NCBI GenBank assembly: GCA_964019135.1
Contig: OZ025255.1
Location: 22,235,708-22,299,707 of the forward strand
Direction: 5' to 3'
DNA: 64,000 nucleotides
Source of the DNA: Arenicola marina
Taxonomy: Eukaryota > Annelida > Polychaeta > Arenicolidae
The stretch's first letter is position 1, and each line of letters starts with the position of its first letter. Positions 23,101 through 33,611 of this stretch are shown piece by piece. A program made the position numbers and the translations under genes. The notes beneath the pieces were generated by a model, which was given only the letters and a program-made list of their open reading frames with translations, ran no database searches and was not told where the DNA came from.

Positions 23101-26100
23101 CCATTGAGTCTACTTTGATTTAATTCAGGGGGTACTCGCAGCAACCCGACTGCCAGTTGCGCCACAAATTCAGAGGTGGTGAAGAAGTGGCTGCGATTTG
23201 CTGGGAAGCGGGATGGCGGGCGACGAGAGCGTGACAGCTGGCAAAGGCAAGAATCAGGAATGAGTGGAAGCGACCGCATCTATGAGCGACCACCTCTATT
23301 AGCGGCCATGCACCTGTATATGAGCGGTCACGAGCGATTTTTTTCATTACGCGTCATGTATACCTATTAAGAATTAAATTCATTTAAGGTTTTTGTCAAT
23401 AAATTAGTGAACAACATTTGCAGTGGTTCAATAGTGGATTAATATCGGTAGAACGTCGGCGGCGCACATTGGCCCACTGTTGGCCTATGGTTGGGCCATC
23501 GTTGGCAGCTAATGTTGGCCCAAGGTTGGCAGATGGTTGGGCCATTGTTGGCAGACAACGTTGAAACAATCATTCCCCAATGAGCACCCACTCGTTGGCC
23601 CAATGTTCTTTGCCGACATTGAGCCAACATTGCCGACAACGTTGTTTCACGGTTGGCAGATGGTTGCCATGCTGGCTGGGACAGAGCGAGCTTGAGCTAA
23701 CCGAAACACTCGCGCCTGCCAGAATTTCCCCTGAAACGGTCTATTGTGATAATATGTTTGATAATACCAAAGAACTTGTATGTTCTATAAATTCTTTGAT
23801 AACACTGAGTAGTTGTGACGTCTACATGTTATAAAAATGACGTCACAATGGACGTTCCTAAGCAACCGAATCATATGCCACAAGCACGTGTATGGTATAC
23901 GTCATTCCGCCAAAAATATGCATTATGGCAAGCCGAAGTGGGATTTATTTTGAAGAAATCATCTAGATGTATCCGCACGGAATAGCTGATATACGCTCGC
24001 ATTTTAGGTCGAACCTATCCATATTGCAATGCTTATATTCGGACATGACGCCAAGCAATTGTTTGAATGGCTTGTATGTAGCGCACACCGCTATGCATGT
24101 GAAAGCTTCCCATTTCCTCACCTTCATACCCAGAAAGCCTAGTTTAACCAGAGTCGATTCCACGTCGACGGACTCCGAAAACTGCCTAAAGGGTTCCTTC
24201 GAGATGGCGGCCACCAGCAGTTCCCAGTCCAGCTGGGTCCTAGGAGCAGCCAATCGAAGGCCTTGAGACATACACCAGGCATCAGCCTCGTGCCAGCTGC
24301 TCTGATTGGCCAGCTGGAACACTGGATACCGGAAGTAAAACTTTGAGTCTAGCATGTTTTGGGAAAGCGTCGCCGAGTTACGTGACCATTGTCCTGCGGC
24401 CTGGAGTAAATAATCGAGCCTCAGGGTCGCACCTGGGGTGAGGAAGGTGGAGTTGGGGGGTAGTTGAATCAACACTCCCTTAGCGTGTCGGCCAACACCT
24501 GACTCGTGCAGGGGGACTGACCAACGCAGGGGTCGTCCCAAAGCCAACTTGGACCCGTTCCATCTGTAGACAACCTGAAACATGAAAGCAACAAACAAGA
24601 TGTCAGTGAGATCGTCAATTAGCGAAAAACCACCGATTTCTCGGTCGATAATGGATAAGATAATGGAACTTACTTTTAGCCTATGTACGCAGCTAATCAA
24701 TAGAGGTAACGCGACCATCGACCATCGACATGAATAACGCTACATTTCCAGATAATCACCTGAACACATCAACCACACTGAGTGAGTGGTACATGTGGTC
24801 GTATGAGTCGTGAAACAAAGAGGTCCTTATATCAAGGGACCAACACTAACGTCTGGCTGGGAATCGGCCTGTTTATCAAAAATATCAGAAACAGACTACG
24901 AGCATATGTTCTCGCCAGCCTACACCAACTGACTGTAACGTTACGCCCCGCTCCGACCCCACTCGACCACTGACGAACTGACCACCCCTGATCTCCACTG
25001 ACCTGCATCTCGCCTTTGCTCGCATCATTGATGTCGATAAAATCGATGAATGCGACGGGGTTCTGGTCTCCAAGGGGGCAGTCGGGGCAGCTCACGCGGA
25101 CAGTGAGTCGGGGATAGGCTGGGCCGGCAAGGTCTCTGTGGCCTTCGGCGAATGTGGTGAAGGTGAACAGCGGGTTGTCGTCGATTAGTTCCGGTCGGAC
25201 GAGGATCTGGCCGCAGGGCAGAGTGGGCACCTTGACGTAGGGCACGGACTCGTACATCGACACCCGTCGGAAACTCGGCAAGCGCGATTCGTCCAGTCGG
25301 AGGGTGCAGCACATCTCGGTGACGTCACATGGGATGTGGGCCTCCGCGGTGAGGAGGTACCCGCGGCCACGCCACATACAGTCGCGTTTTACCTGGATGG
25401 CGATGAATGTGGAGAGGACATGGGTGGCGCTGACCAGGTTGTGGCCGGTGCGCGTGGACAACATGAAGTGACACGGCTCATCGGCGTACGATTTGGCCAT
25501 GGTGACCTCGTCGAGAGACCCCGGGGCGGCGAAATCGAGGACTTGCACGGAGAACTCAGCCAGGTCGTTCATTTCCACGTAATACCAGCAGAAGTCCAAG
25601 TGGAGCTTGTCGTCGGGGAGGAAGGAGACGGTTTGGCAGCGGAAGACGTCGCTGTGGCGCTCCTCAATGTCGGTTCTGACGGTGACATCGAAGCCGACGA
25701 GACATGGGTTGAGACCTCCGAAACAAAGCGGTTTAGGTGTCAGCATGCCACGCAACGTGACGCGCGTGAAGGGCGCGTATGAGTAGGTGACGATGGTAAT
25801 GTTCCTCTGTCCCTGCAAAAGGATGCCCGGGGCGTCCGCCGCCTGGCGCCATACCCCGAGCGTGGCCCGAGAACAGATGGCCAACTCGGATCTGTAGTCA
25901 CTCATGTCCAAAAACGGAGAATCGAGGTAGGCGCTCCGAGCCCAGAGACTGTCCCTGAACAGCATCATAGCTATCCCGCCCATCCGGCATCCAAAGTTTG
26001 GGTGTCCGGACACTTCCAGTCGATCCAAAAGGAGGGCCACCGGAAGCGGCGCCGAAAAAACAAATGTCAAGATGTGTTTACGGTTAGCGTGGGCCGTGGG

Positions 26101-27540
26101 CGGGATGTCAATGGTGGCGTTGCCCTCGGTCTGTCCCATCTTGATATCAGTCGCCGTGCACGCCGGGGCTTTGCATTTCCAGACGGCTCTGTACTTCACC
26201 TTGATCCGGACGCTAGATCTCCGGTTGTGAGTCAACACCACGGATAGATCGCCGATGCTGCCACGCACGCTAAGCTTCTCCCCCAGGTCATCACAGCCAT
26301 GCACTGCTTGAACGACACTCAACAGGGAAGAGAAAGCAGAAGCGGAAAACTTGGGCATGACCGGCGAATAGTGAGTTGCGGAGTTCCCTACGTCGGTGTC
26401 ATCGATGACGTCATTAATCGCACCGATAGGGCCGTCATAGATGATTAATCGCGAGGTCACGGCGTCGCACTCCAGCGTCGTTACCTGCAGTCCGACCACT
26501 GCCAAAAGAGACACACTGACGAACCATATCTTAGAAACCATACCGGCCACTTCAGCGGCGACCACGACTGGCGCTTCTGGGGAAGTCCTCGCCCCGTTGT
26601 AGTAGTGTAAATCCCACTTCTGCAGCCAGCGGATGGAACCCTTGTCAATCACCTCATAGCTGACGAGCAGCTCCACAGAGTTTTCAACCGACGACTGGTT
26701 GAGTAGAAGGGTAAGCAAGTTCTCCTCCTCAACGTAGCTGGCGTCCCGGGCCGTTCCACACAAAGCATCCGGAATCCGGCCCCAGAGGGAGGAGGGAGGA
26801 ACAACGGTCAGGTTGGGCCCGCCGTGCAGATAGACGAACTGGTCCCGGCACCGGTAGCTCTGGAAGGAAGAGCGGAAGGAGTGAATAGTCAAGTTGATGG
26901 AGAATTCTTGCGGCACTGACATGTTCCACTGACATAAGCGGAGTCGCCTCTCCGAGGTGACGACGCAGAGCAGTCCGCATGGTGACGTCATCAGGCGTGG
27001 CCGCGCGGGGCAGGTTGTCTCGGAGCAGCGAGTGGCGTCGCAAGACGCGCGGTAGCGGTGTGCGCGGCGGTACACGGCCTGCCAACCCACGTGGACGTTA
27101 CGGGGCCTGGCAGGGACCAAGTCCCACTGTTCCTTTAGCACCAACTCCGCCATGAGGTCAACGTACCTTTTCCACAGCGAGGTCCCATTCAGACCCCCAG
27201 ATAACGTCTGGTGCACGCTCGGAGCGTCAGTAACGGCGGGTAAAGATTCTGTGCTTGACTGCCATGACTCGCTGAATGTTGTTGAAGATTCCTCAAGATT
27301 TTTCACCCTCACAGATTTTGTCAAAAATGCCAGAGATTTTCCGACATCTGCAGAAGACGTCCGCAACTCTCCGATTGCTGGCGAAGAATCATCGACTGTT
27401 GCCAAAGACTCTTCTGCCGCCGAAAACTCACCGATTACTGCCGAAACGCCTTCGACTGCTACCGAAGACTTACGGTATGTTTCCGTACACTCTACGCTTG
27501 CTGCCGAAAACGTGACCATCAACAGGAGCCACACGCTCAT
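16831..27540 (-). CDS. composite CUB-like/C-type lectin/LDLa/LRR seven-transmembrane receptor (GRL101-like), 3 coding exons
   Basis: Gene model: exon 1 27540-25003, exon 2 24574-24122, exon 3 20121-16831. Both introns are phase 0 with good sites (CAG|GTCAGT to TTTCAG; AAG|GTGAGG to CCACAG), giving about 2093 residues. Order: signal peptide (MSVWLLLMVTFSAAS), Ser/Thr/Glu-rich stalk (about 25-105), Cys-poor CUB-like segments (about 165-900), a C-type lectin domain split over exons 2 and 3 (about 926-1110, ending WRRVECDAVFQSPLVVCE), a degenerate second lectin-like block, LDLa repeats (first about 1259-1295, two more about 1510-1580), an LRR N-cap CPESCTC, LRRs to about 1790, and seven helices from about 1803 to the end. 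Family knowledge places it at the cell surface with a GPCR signalling end; ligand unknown. Its downstream neighbour on the other strand is its paralogue. The CUB calls are the weakest part. Confidence 0.85.
22082..22907 (+). pseudogene. DUF4806-like gene remnant, two exons, in-frame stop
   Basis: Exon a (to 22296) encodes LLHALERVQQQQEHNGVMLGKIRQHL, a Pro-rich linker and FPILTVDTLHTLDEVLANDETVW, and stops at a donor AAAACG|GTATGC in phase 0. Exon b starts after an acceptor AATTAG at 22650 and continues in frame: VSSITLMGVSTFDKAVQRLMD, then TAA at 22713-22715, then without frame change VLSNSVAKQIHWQWKSGKVPF. This is the layout of DUF4806 proteins (a domain ending with an 'N.(V/L)A..i.W.g..gK..F' motif). 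The exon a acceptor is undecided: TTTACAG at 22059 brings in a stop, so 22082 is my preferred guess. The TAA makes this copy unlikely to make the full domain. Function of DUF4806 is not known. Confidence 0.55.
22370..22560 (+). repeat. tRNA-derived SINE-like sequence inside the DUF4806 element's intron
   Basis: The head resembles an RNA polymerase III A box (CTTAGTCTATTGGTCAGTG), followed about 40 bases on by a B-box-like GGTTTAGTGGATGG. The body contains GGCCCAATTTTAGTC, similar in layout to other SINE copies in this window. It sits between the two exons of the remnant. Confidence 0.45.
23805..24035 (+). mobile_element. fragment of the 473-bp 'C' element
   Basis: Matches the right two-fifths of the element at 32510-32982: GTGACGTC...GTTATAAA..ATGACGTCAC, then CCTAAGCAACCGAAT, GGTATACGTCAT and the terminal ACCTATCCATA. 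It lies about 85 bases from the end of receptor exon 2, within the intron. Confidence 0.6.
24122..24574 (-). CDS. receptor exon 2: end of CUB-like module and first half of C-type lectin domain
   Basis: 453 bp, 151 codons, phase 0 at both ends. The second half reads YPVFQLANQSSWHEADAWC and then QGLRLAAP, the classic start of a C-type lectin fold (paired aromatic, W.EA...C, L..). The exon stops at GFLGMK|GTGAGG, where a lectin domain would run into its W-G-containing loop; exon 3 supplies PVWSGNKPC. Confidence 0.85.
25003..27540 (-). CDS. receptor exon 1: signal peptide, stalk, CUB-like ectodomain
   Basis: I chose Met 27540 because it directly precedes a clean signal peptide. Met 27591 and Met 27696 are in frame upstream but would put 17-52 polar, Arg-rich residues before the hydrophobic core. 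The exon ends at GAGATGCAG|GTCAGT; the frame stays open beyond that to 24832, but CUB-like homology passes straight on to exon 2 (...KGEMQ/VVYRWNGSK...). Residues about 165-320 carry paired Cys and YLHGGP; about 390-490 carry LIIYDGP and a VRIKVKYRAV strand, both CUB-like. A short hydrophobic run (IWFVSVSLLAVVGL) between them could be misread as a membrane helix. Confidence 0.8.
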
Positions 27541-28289
27541 GTGTCTCACCCTTCCGTGATTCTGCACCCTTCGTCTCCATACTCGCCTCATACCAGTCCA
27601 TAACCTACTGGACCCACATGTTGGTTGACAACTACGCCCAGGAGACTGCTCAAGGTCAGTACGTAGGTCATGTTGAACCCCCAGAAAGGCATTCATAACT
27701 ACTTACATTCTATCGCTATTGCTTAAGGGTGTCTCGTCGAGTCCCTCGGCCACGTTTTATGGCTCTTTGCGTTTCAGATCCCAGACTGATAATAGGCGCG
27801 GTCATGTGATGAACATATGGTTTTGGCAGACGGCACACTTGGGTGACACATGTACAACTGCGAGGGTTAGATCGTATCATATTAACCAAAGCGATAACTC
27901 AGTGTAGTGGACGTTAATTGGTCCTTTGATTTGCGTTAGCATCGTGCCAATTGGGCCCCGCGCCCCCACCCTCCGACATCATGTGGATCGTGTTATCATG
28001 GCAGAAATGAGTCTCTGCGAGATATCATATAATGATTATTAATTAAGGCAGGAGAACCTTTCATCTATATCTATTTGGAGTCGACACCAAAGGTGGAGAT
28101 ATTATACCTGTATTGGGTGCGGGGACTGCAGTCCATGGTGGGGGGTAAGACTGTGCTGGGTTTGAAAGGGTTCCGTGGAAGAGCTTTGCCCCCTGTTTAC
28201 CTTAAAAATATCATTATCAATGCTATCTGTTTCCCCAGAAATGTCCGGTCCATAGGCTTATCTTTCTCCCGTCCCCCCTCCCCGCGCCC
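27541..28289. other. 5' flank of the receptor gene, no second gene seen
   Basis: Upstream of the chosen start codon the minus-strand frame stays open to 27696 and then closes. I see no TATA box placed convincingly. The rest, to 28290, has no recognised coding sequence. Confidence 0.4.
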
Positions 28290-28690
28290 GCCCGATTTGG
28301 ACAGTATATTACTCATACCCGACCGAGACCAGTTAATAACAATGCCTGGATCATTTTGCATCTCTCATGTCGATCAAATTTCATGGTAAATATGCCTGAT
28401 GTGATACCCCCCCCCCCCCCTCCCTTACCTCATGCACCCATACTCCAGCTTACTGAAACATACTTGCATTTACATTTGAGCAAGTAAAATCATTATTCTT
28501 ATATTCCCAGGAAGTGGTAATGAGGATACCACGTTTCTGCTGGTAGCGAATGTAGTCGCTTGGTTGTGAAGGGTTTTCCGTGAGTTTTATAATGGCGAGA
28601 GCTTATAGAAAATAAGAAAGGGCCAACAGGCAGAAATACTGGATACCTTGAAATGGTTATTTATATCTAGTCTATTTTAGTGGGCAGATT
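28290..28690 (+). repeat. interspersed repeat 'E', copy 2
   Basis: Direct match to 4870-5460, including GACCAGTTAATAACAATGCC, ATATGCCTGATGTGATA, a poly-C tract at 28407-28420 and GAGCTTATAGAAAATAAGAA. The 28691-29009 stretch that follows shows no gene. Confidence 0.6.
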
Positions 28691-29009
28691 CCCTCATTTA
28701 TTTATTGTTCAAAGTCCTAGCAAGCCCGTTCTATCAACACATAGTCCCCCTCCCCCGGTCGCAAGTGTCAGCGCCCCCCCGCCCTCCCCTCTCCTCGGTC
28801 GAAAGTTTTAAAATATCCGCTCTTTAGGGGTAACCTTTTTATCCCAAATTTCCGCTTTCTCAGGCATAAACGGGCATTCACAGATCCTCCCCAACCAGAT
28901 TTGTATAATAGTCGCAGCTGGTCTTAAAATGTTCAAGATGGACTTTTTTATTTCTTTCTGATGATCAACGTTCAATAATGCAAGCGCTAAGTTGCCCCAA
29001 TTGCCCGTT

Positions 29010-30780
29010 AAACCTCTATTTCGCCTAAATATACCGTTAGAAGCTCCATATACGCTGAATGGCCCGTTGGAAGCTATAATACAGATTGGACACCTAGGAT
29101 CCAGATTGGACCCTTCAGCATTGCATTATACAACAAATGCAGATGTCAAGCGTCTGATACAGTTGACAACTTACATTTCAAATTTTAAAATATATCGTAA
29201 GTTTCCATATGTGGATATACATATTTATCAATGCGAACATACTTGTGCATATCTCTGTCATACACCACGACAACAAATAGACATAAATATATGTTTTATT
29301 AATTAATTATATTATTAAATATGCTGATGAATGAGCAGGAATTTAAATAAGTCACCTGTAAGGCATACAATGATAAATTTAAATTGCAGAATGTGACAAT
29401 GAAATAAATTAATAGGCTAATACCATGTGCTACAGCGACACTATGTGATATAAAGTGAAGTATATTGAATACATTACAAATTTTATTCTACATATGATTT
29501 TTTTATTCATGTATTTAGATAAGATGCCAGGACATGCGCTATAAAATTTATTAGCAACATCAAAACATTGATACATAAACATAGTCATATACAAGCAAAA
29601 CATTGCAACAAGAGAACCTGTCCACATAAAGAACAAATATTAATTTACGAGACATTCCATTTATCATTAAATATCTTCTTGGCTGCAAGACGGTTACTGC
29701 TTACGGAATGACGCATTGCTCTATAATATAGTAATATCTTAAAGCATTCTATACCATGGGTTTTACTCTTTTTCATTTGCAAGAGACTATAAAGTTTTTG
29801 ACTGATTACAATATGGTTTAGTAGACGATACTCGTTAGACTTGCTTACACCATTACCGTATGTGAAAACCAGAATGCGCCTCAAACCAAATTGCAAGTGA
29901 ATGTCACAGTTGCTTAACATATGGACAATGAAAAAAAATAAGTGTTCAATTGTTTCAGCAGCACTATTACAAAACATACAACTCTCGTCTTCTGCTAGAT
30001 TAAATTTTGTTAAGATAAGTATTTGTAGATAAACATCGTTGAAGAAACTTGTATTGGAAACATTTGAGTCATTCATCTACTGTACTTCGCAAAAGTATAA
30101 AAACCTCGCCATTCTTCATGCGTAAATTTTGCATCTTGCGATGTTTTCCACTTGGTTTCATTATTTCTCACCGGACGCAATTCAAGTATCAAGCGTTGGT
30201 ACACAGTATTGCACACCCGTTTTTATGTTAACACAGCCTGTAGTTCATTATATCGTCCTTTTCGTAAGTTGGACCCCTCTTTGCAAACCATCTACTCTTC
30301 AGCTTCTTGGTAGAGAATGGGTTATACTGTATAACTCTTCAAAATAAACCTTGCTTCCAAACGACCGTTTGAAGTCTTGCCAACCTATAACACGACCCAT
30401 ATCATTAATAACATCGTTGTAAAATACGGCCCTTGCATTATTAAAAAAAAAAGTTCTGTTAAGGTTAGAGTGACTTAGAAAGTGCGAGTCCCAAAGTGGA
30501 TTTGTTCGGACATCTGTACCGTTGACGATCGATCTAAACCGGTACCACGCTTTAAATGCATCTCGCCAAAAGGGATTCGACAGCGTCATAAAGCACTTCA
30601 GAGATATTAGATCCAGTTGCCAACAGAGTGACTTCTCATTACAAACGATGCTAGAGAACATTTTCTCGACACTTAACATACTTTGAACTCATGCAGCAAC
30701 ACCTAGAATGTTCTTCTTAACGAAACCTCTGACCCATCTAAAACATTTTGTACTCATGATTATGGAATACCTTGATTTGT
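29010..30780 (-). mobile_element. L1/Tx1-like retrotransposon 3' part, separate copy
   Basis: Minus-strand coding remnants. 30679-30299 encodes KAWYRFRSIVNGTDVRTNPLWDSHF, homologous to the unit A and B copies. 30076-29645 encodes the ORF2 C-terminus with a Cys/His cluster (ESCMFCNSAAETIEHLFFF) and ends at the stop near 29645. The non-coding tail to about 29010 matches 4390-4840 inverted. It keeps the C-terminus that the tandem-unit copies lack, so it is an independent insertion. Confidence 0.7.
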
Positions 30781-30943
30781 GCGTCATTCTTAACGCGCAT
30801 GGCTAGAGGTTCAGTGGTCAGAATGAATGTATATGACGATATACATATGGGCTTCGAAACCATCCGGAACATTGACATGTGGTTGATGGGACATGCTGAA
30901 TGTGACAAAAATGCTGCACACCGACTACAGACGTAGGCCGATA

Positions 30944-31793
30944 CAGTAAAACCTCCCTAAGTCGACCGACGACGGGACTACCGCTCATCGATCGACTTAG
31001 GGAGGTGGTCGGGTTACAAAATATCAGCGAGCTTTGTGAAACCAGGTGCATATGGCAGAGTCTAAATTCTCGCTATCAACACAGAACCGAAAGCGCTTGC
31101 GACTCGGTTCTTCATTAGCCTCGTATGCCATAATGTAATCAGCTTTACGTTTCACTTTGAACTGTTGATGTTCCGATGCCAAAGATATCAGCAAGCGAGT
31201 TCCTTCGTGCCGATGAGTTCTACCTTCCGTGAATGTGGAAGCTCCTTCGCATTTTTCTGCGTTGCTGCCATGACGCTCAGTGAGATAATTATTCATAAGA
31301 CTAATATCCATACCTTATATAGCCGCTACTTCTATCTTTCGTGAGTGTTGTAACAAGAGGGAGTTTTGTGATCAAGATCATTGAAGTTCATGCCGTTCAC
31401 AGGTTTATTGCTCGATTGTATGTGTTCAAAAGGTATCGAGTTTTGTGATCAAGATTATCAAAGCTTCAATGCATACTTTAACAACCTATAACAACGTGCA
31501 AATATGTTTCACACATTTTAAGAGTGCTATCCAGTCCACAGGCGTTATCGGCTGAATGTGTGTGTTCTGCTAATTGCAATCAGCCGGTGACACTAATCCT
31601 TCCGCTAGCCGAAAACCGATCGACTTAGGGAATATAAAATGGGGCGTTGGGACGAAAATGATCGATCGACCTTACAGAGTAGGGAGGTGATCGGGTTAGA
31701 GAATACTGTTACAATGCTAAAGTATAGGCCGACCGTCTGGACTGGAAAAAATCGATCGGGTTAGGGAGGTGGTCGGGCAGGGAGGTTTTACTG
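30944..31793 (-). mobile_element. 850-bp pogo/Tigger-like non-autonomous DNA transposon with TA target duplication
   Basis: The ends are inverted copies of CAGTAAAACCTCCCT, and subterminal copies of GGGAGGTGGTCGGGTT recur at both ends. TA flanks both sides (30942-30943 and 31794-31795). Removing the element restores the flank sequence seen at 1480-1490 (CCGATRTACCTTTATGG). TA duplication with CAGT-type ends and an internal CENP-B-like coding fragment point to the pogo branch of Tc1/mariner. Confidence 0.8.
31024..31311 (-). pseudogene. Tigger/pogo transposase N-terminal fragment
   Basis: A 95-codon open frame, minus strand: KVKRKADYIMAYEANEEPSRKRF, then NLDSAICTWFHKAR followed by a stop. The last block matches the start of the CENP-B-type helix-turn-helix of Tigger-like transposases ('..L..ai..W....R..g.p'). 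The DDE catalytic domain is absent, so the element depends on a transposase supplied elsewhere. Confidence 0.55.
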
Positions 31794-32509
31794 TATACCT
31801 TTATGGTTTTTGTTATTATGCGTTTTCGCTGAAAAGCGCAAAAGAACACTTTACGGTTGATCAAAGGAAGACCAACATGAAAGCCACATATCGAGCTCAA
31901 GGATGGTTACAAAGCGATATAAACGATCTCAACTTCATCCGGACACATGGAGGGGATATATATTTGTATTGAGTTTGGAAATGTATTTCTTTCCAAGCAT
32001 GCACTGCCGTACATGAGCACAATGAAATAAAGCGGAAACCACTACCAAGTTCCGTTAGACTTCCATATTTATAAATTTCTGTCCCATATTTTGCTGTTGG
32101 CTGATTGCCAATGGCAATCATCGGTAGATGGTAAATACATGGTATACAGTTGAGAAGATGTAAATGTGTTGTCTTGGGAAGACAAATGTAACATAATCTG
32201 ATGAACTGAAAGCATACAACAGAGCACAATGTACAGAAATGCCCCCCCAAACTGAGAAGAATAAAAACGAGGTTTTTGTTGGAATTTTCTTTGCGTTGAT
32301 TTTATTCAGCGTTTTAAATCAGTCCCTTCAACCCCCCCGTATGGAATATACTAGAATGAGTGTGAAACGAGTGATCGTTGCACTTCGGTCAACCCTCGTT
32401 CGTCCTTTTGACGGTAGTCGTTGAGTTCCGCGTTATATGTGATAGCGCTGACAACGATGCAATAACCGAACTAAATTCAGCCTCGACATACTCACCATGA
32501 TTAATAATA

Positions 32510-32982
32510 GCGAGCGCAAGCGAGCTCTTAAGGTAACATGCATGCATATTCAAATATATTCAAGCAAAGAGAGGTCGAAGCCTATTATGTCATGTCTTTA
32601 ATAATTAAATCAGCTGCCCCACAAAATTAACGAATAAATTATTCAATGTTAACACTGGATGCATAATTGAAATTAAAGTGAATTTATCAGCGACGGGCTA
32701 AATGTCTGTGGCCAAGCAGAGCGCTCTTGGTGACCGCTCATCGGCTGCTGTCATAGTGAGTAGTTGTGACGTCAAAATGTTATAAACATGACGTCACAAT
32801 GAGAGTTCCTAAGCAACCGAATGATATGCCACAAGCACGTGCATGGTATACGTCATCCCGCCAAAGATATTCTTTATGGCAAGCCGAAGTGAGATTAATT
32901 GTGAATATTAATCTAGATGTATCCCCTCGGAATATCAATTAATAAATATACGCTCGCATTTTTTAGGTAGCACCTATCCATA
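32510..32982 (+). mobile_element. 473-bp non-autonomous element with perfect 9-bp target duplication
   Basis: Flanked by TTAATAATA at 32501-32509 and 32983-32991. It begins GCGAGCGCAAGCGAGCTC, identical to the ends of the 13101-16623 transposon, and ends AGCACCTATCCATA. It contains an inverted pair GTGACGTCA.../...TGACGTCAC around a short AT loop. It looks like an internal-deletion derivative of the right arm of the large element, but its two ends are not inverted copies of each other. Confidence 0.65.
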
Positions 32983-33611
32983 TTAATAATACGGTTTTCT
33001 GTATGATAATAAACCGGAATTTGCCCTAAATACTGACGCCTTCCCCGACTGGTCCAATATGCGAATTCAGATTGATTTCAATCTGAATGTCGAAAGACTA
33101 ACAGTAAATGTGTCCGAGTCGGCGGGACTAGGGCGGGACTAGGGCGGGAAGAGATGGAGCGATCGATCACCTTGCTCGGGCGTAAACATTCTCACCAGGC
33201 ATCTGGTAAATGTCAATTGAAGGGAAATTGATGGCCCAACGGCATTCAGAAATATGTTGACAGCTTGTGGAAAACTTCTCATCTTGGGCCAACCCTTGAC
33301 ATATCGACAAGGAAACATTGCACATCGTAACTTAGAAGACAGTTTGTATCTGGCGGGGAAGCGTAAAGGGAAATGCCAGGCTCATATCATTTACATTTCC
33401 AGTTAAACTACACGGAATTAACTAAATATTACAAACAATTTTTTTTTAATCATGCATTAGAGAAAGTTCCAAGCACTTTACATGACAACCCAACTTGCCA
33501 TTGGGCACCCGCCACAGCGCGCTGATGATGACGTCACCGGCGATGAAGCGACCAGTAGGCTTTGACGACTACTACCACTGGAAGCTATAATATTGAAGCG
33601 GTTTAATTACC

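Larger units (their letters stand above)
20980..23680 (+). mobile_element. 2.7-kb terminal-inverted-repeat element carrying a DUF4806 gene remnant
   Basis: Both ends carry the same 16 bases in inverted orientation: CCCAGCCAGCATGGCA at 20980-20995 and its complement at 23665-23680. Just inside each end is a field of degenerate TTGGCCCAACGTTGGC-type repeats (21001-21160 on the left; 23460-23660 on the right, much denser). Between them is a split gene remnant on the plus strand with a DUF4806-like domain. The element lies within the 4-kb receptor intron, antisense to the receptor. I see no target duplication longer than 2 bp and cannot assign a superfamily. Confidence 0.6.
30825..33330 (+). repeat. 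receptor downstream flank module, copy 3 (no receptor attached)
   Basis: 30825-30943, 31796-31990 and about 33140-33320 match 1390-1480, 1480-1700 and 1700-1890 of copy 1 in the same order and orientation. They are separated by two insertions, a pogo-like element at 30944-31793 and a 473-bp element at 32510-32982. No receptor coding sequence precedes it. It is therefore either a remnant of a third receptor locus or evidence that the flank is itself a dispersed repeat. Confidence 0.6.

Noticed and set aside
24832..25002. Continuation of receptor exon 1 frame to the stop at 24832
   Set aside because: CUB-like homology jumps from 25003 to exon 2 at 24574 in phase, with a good donor; the extra 56 codons look like intron read-through.
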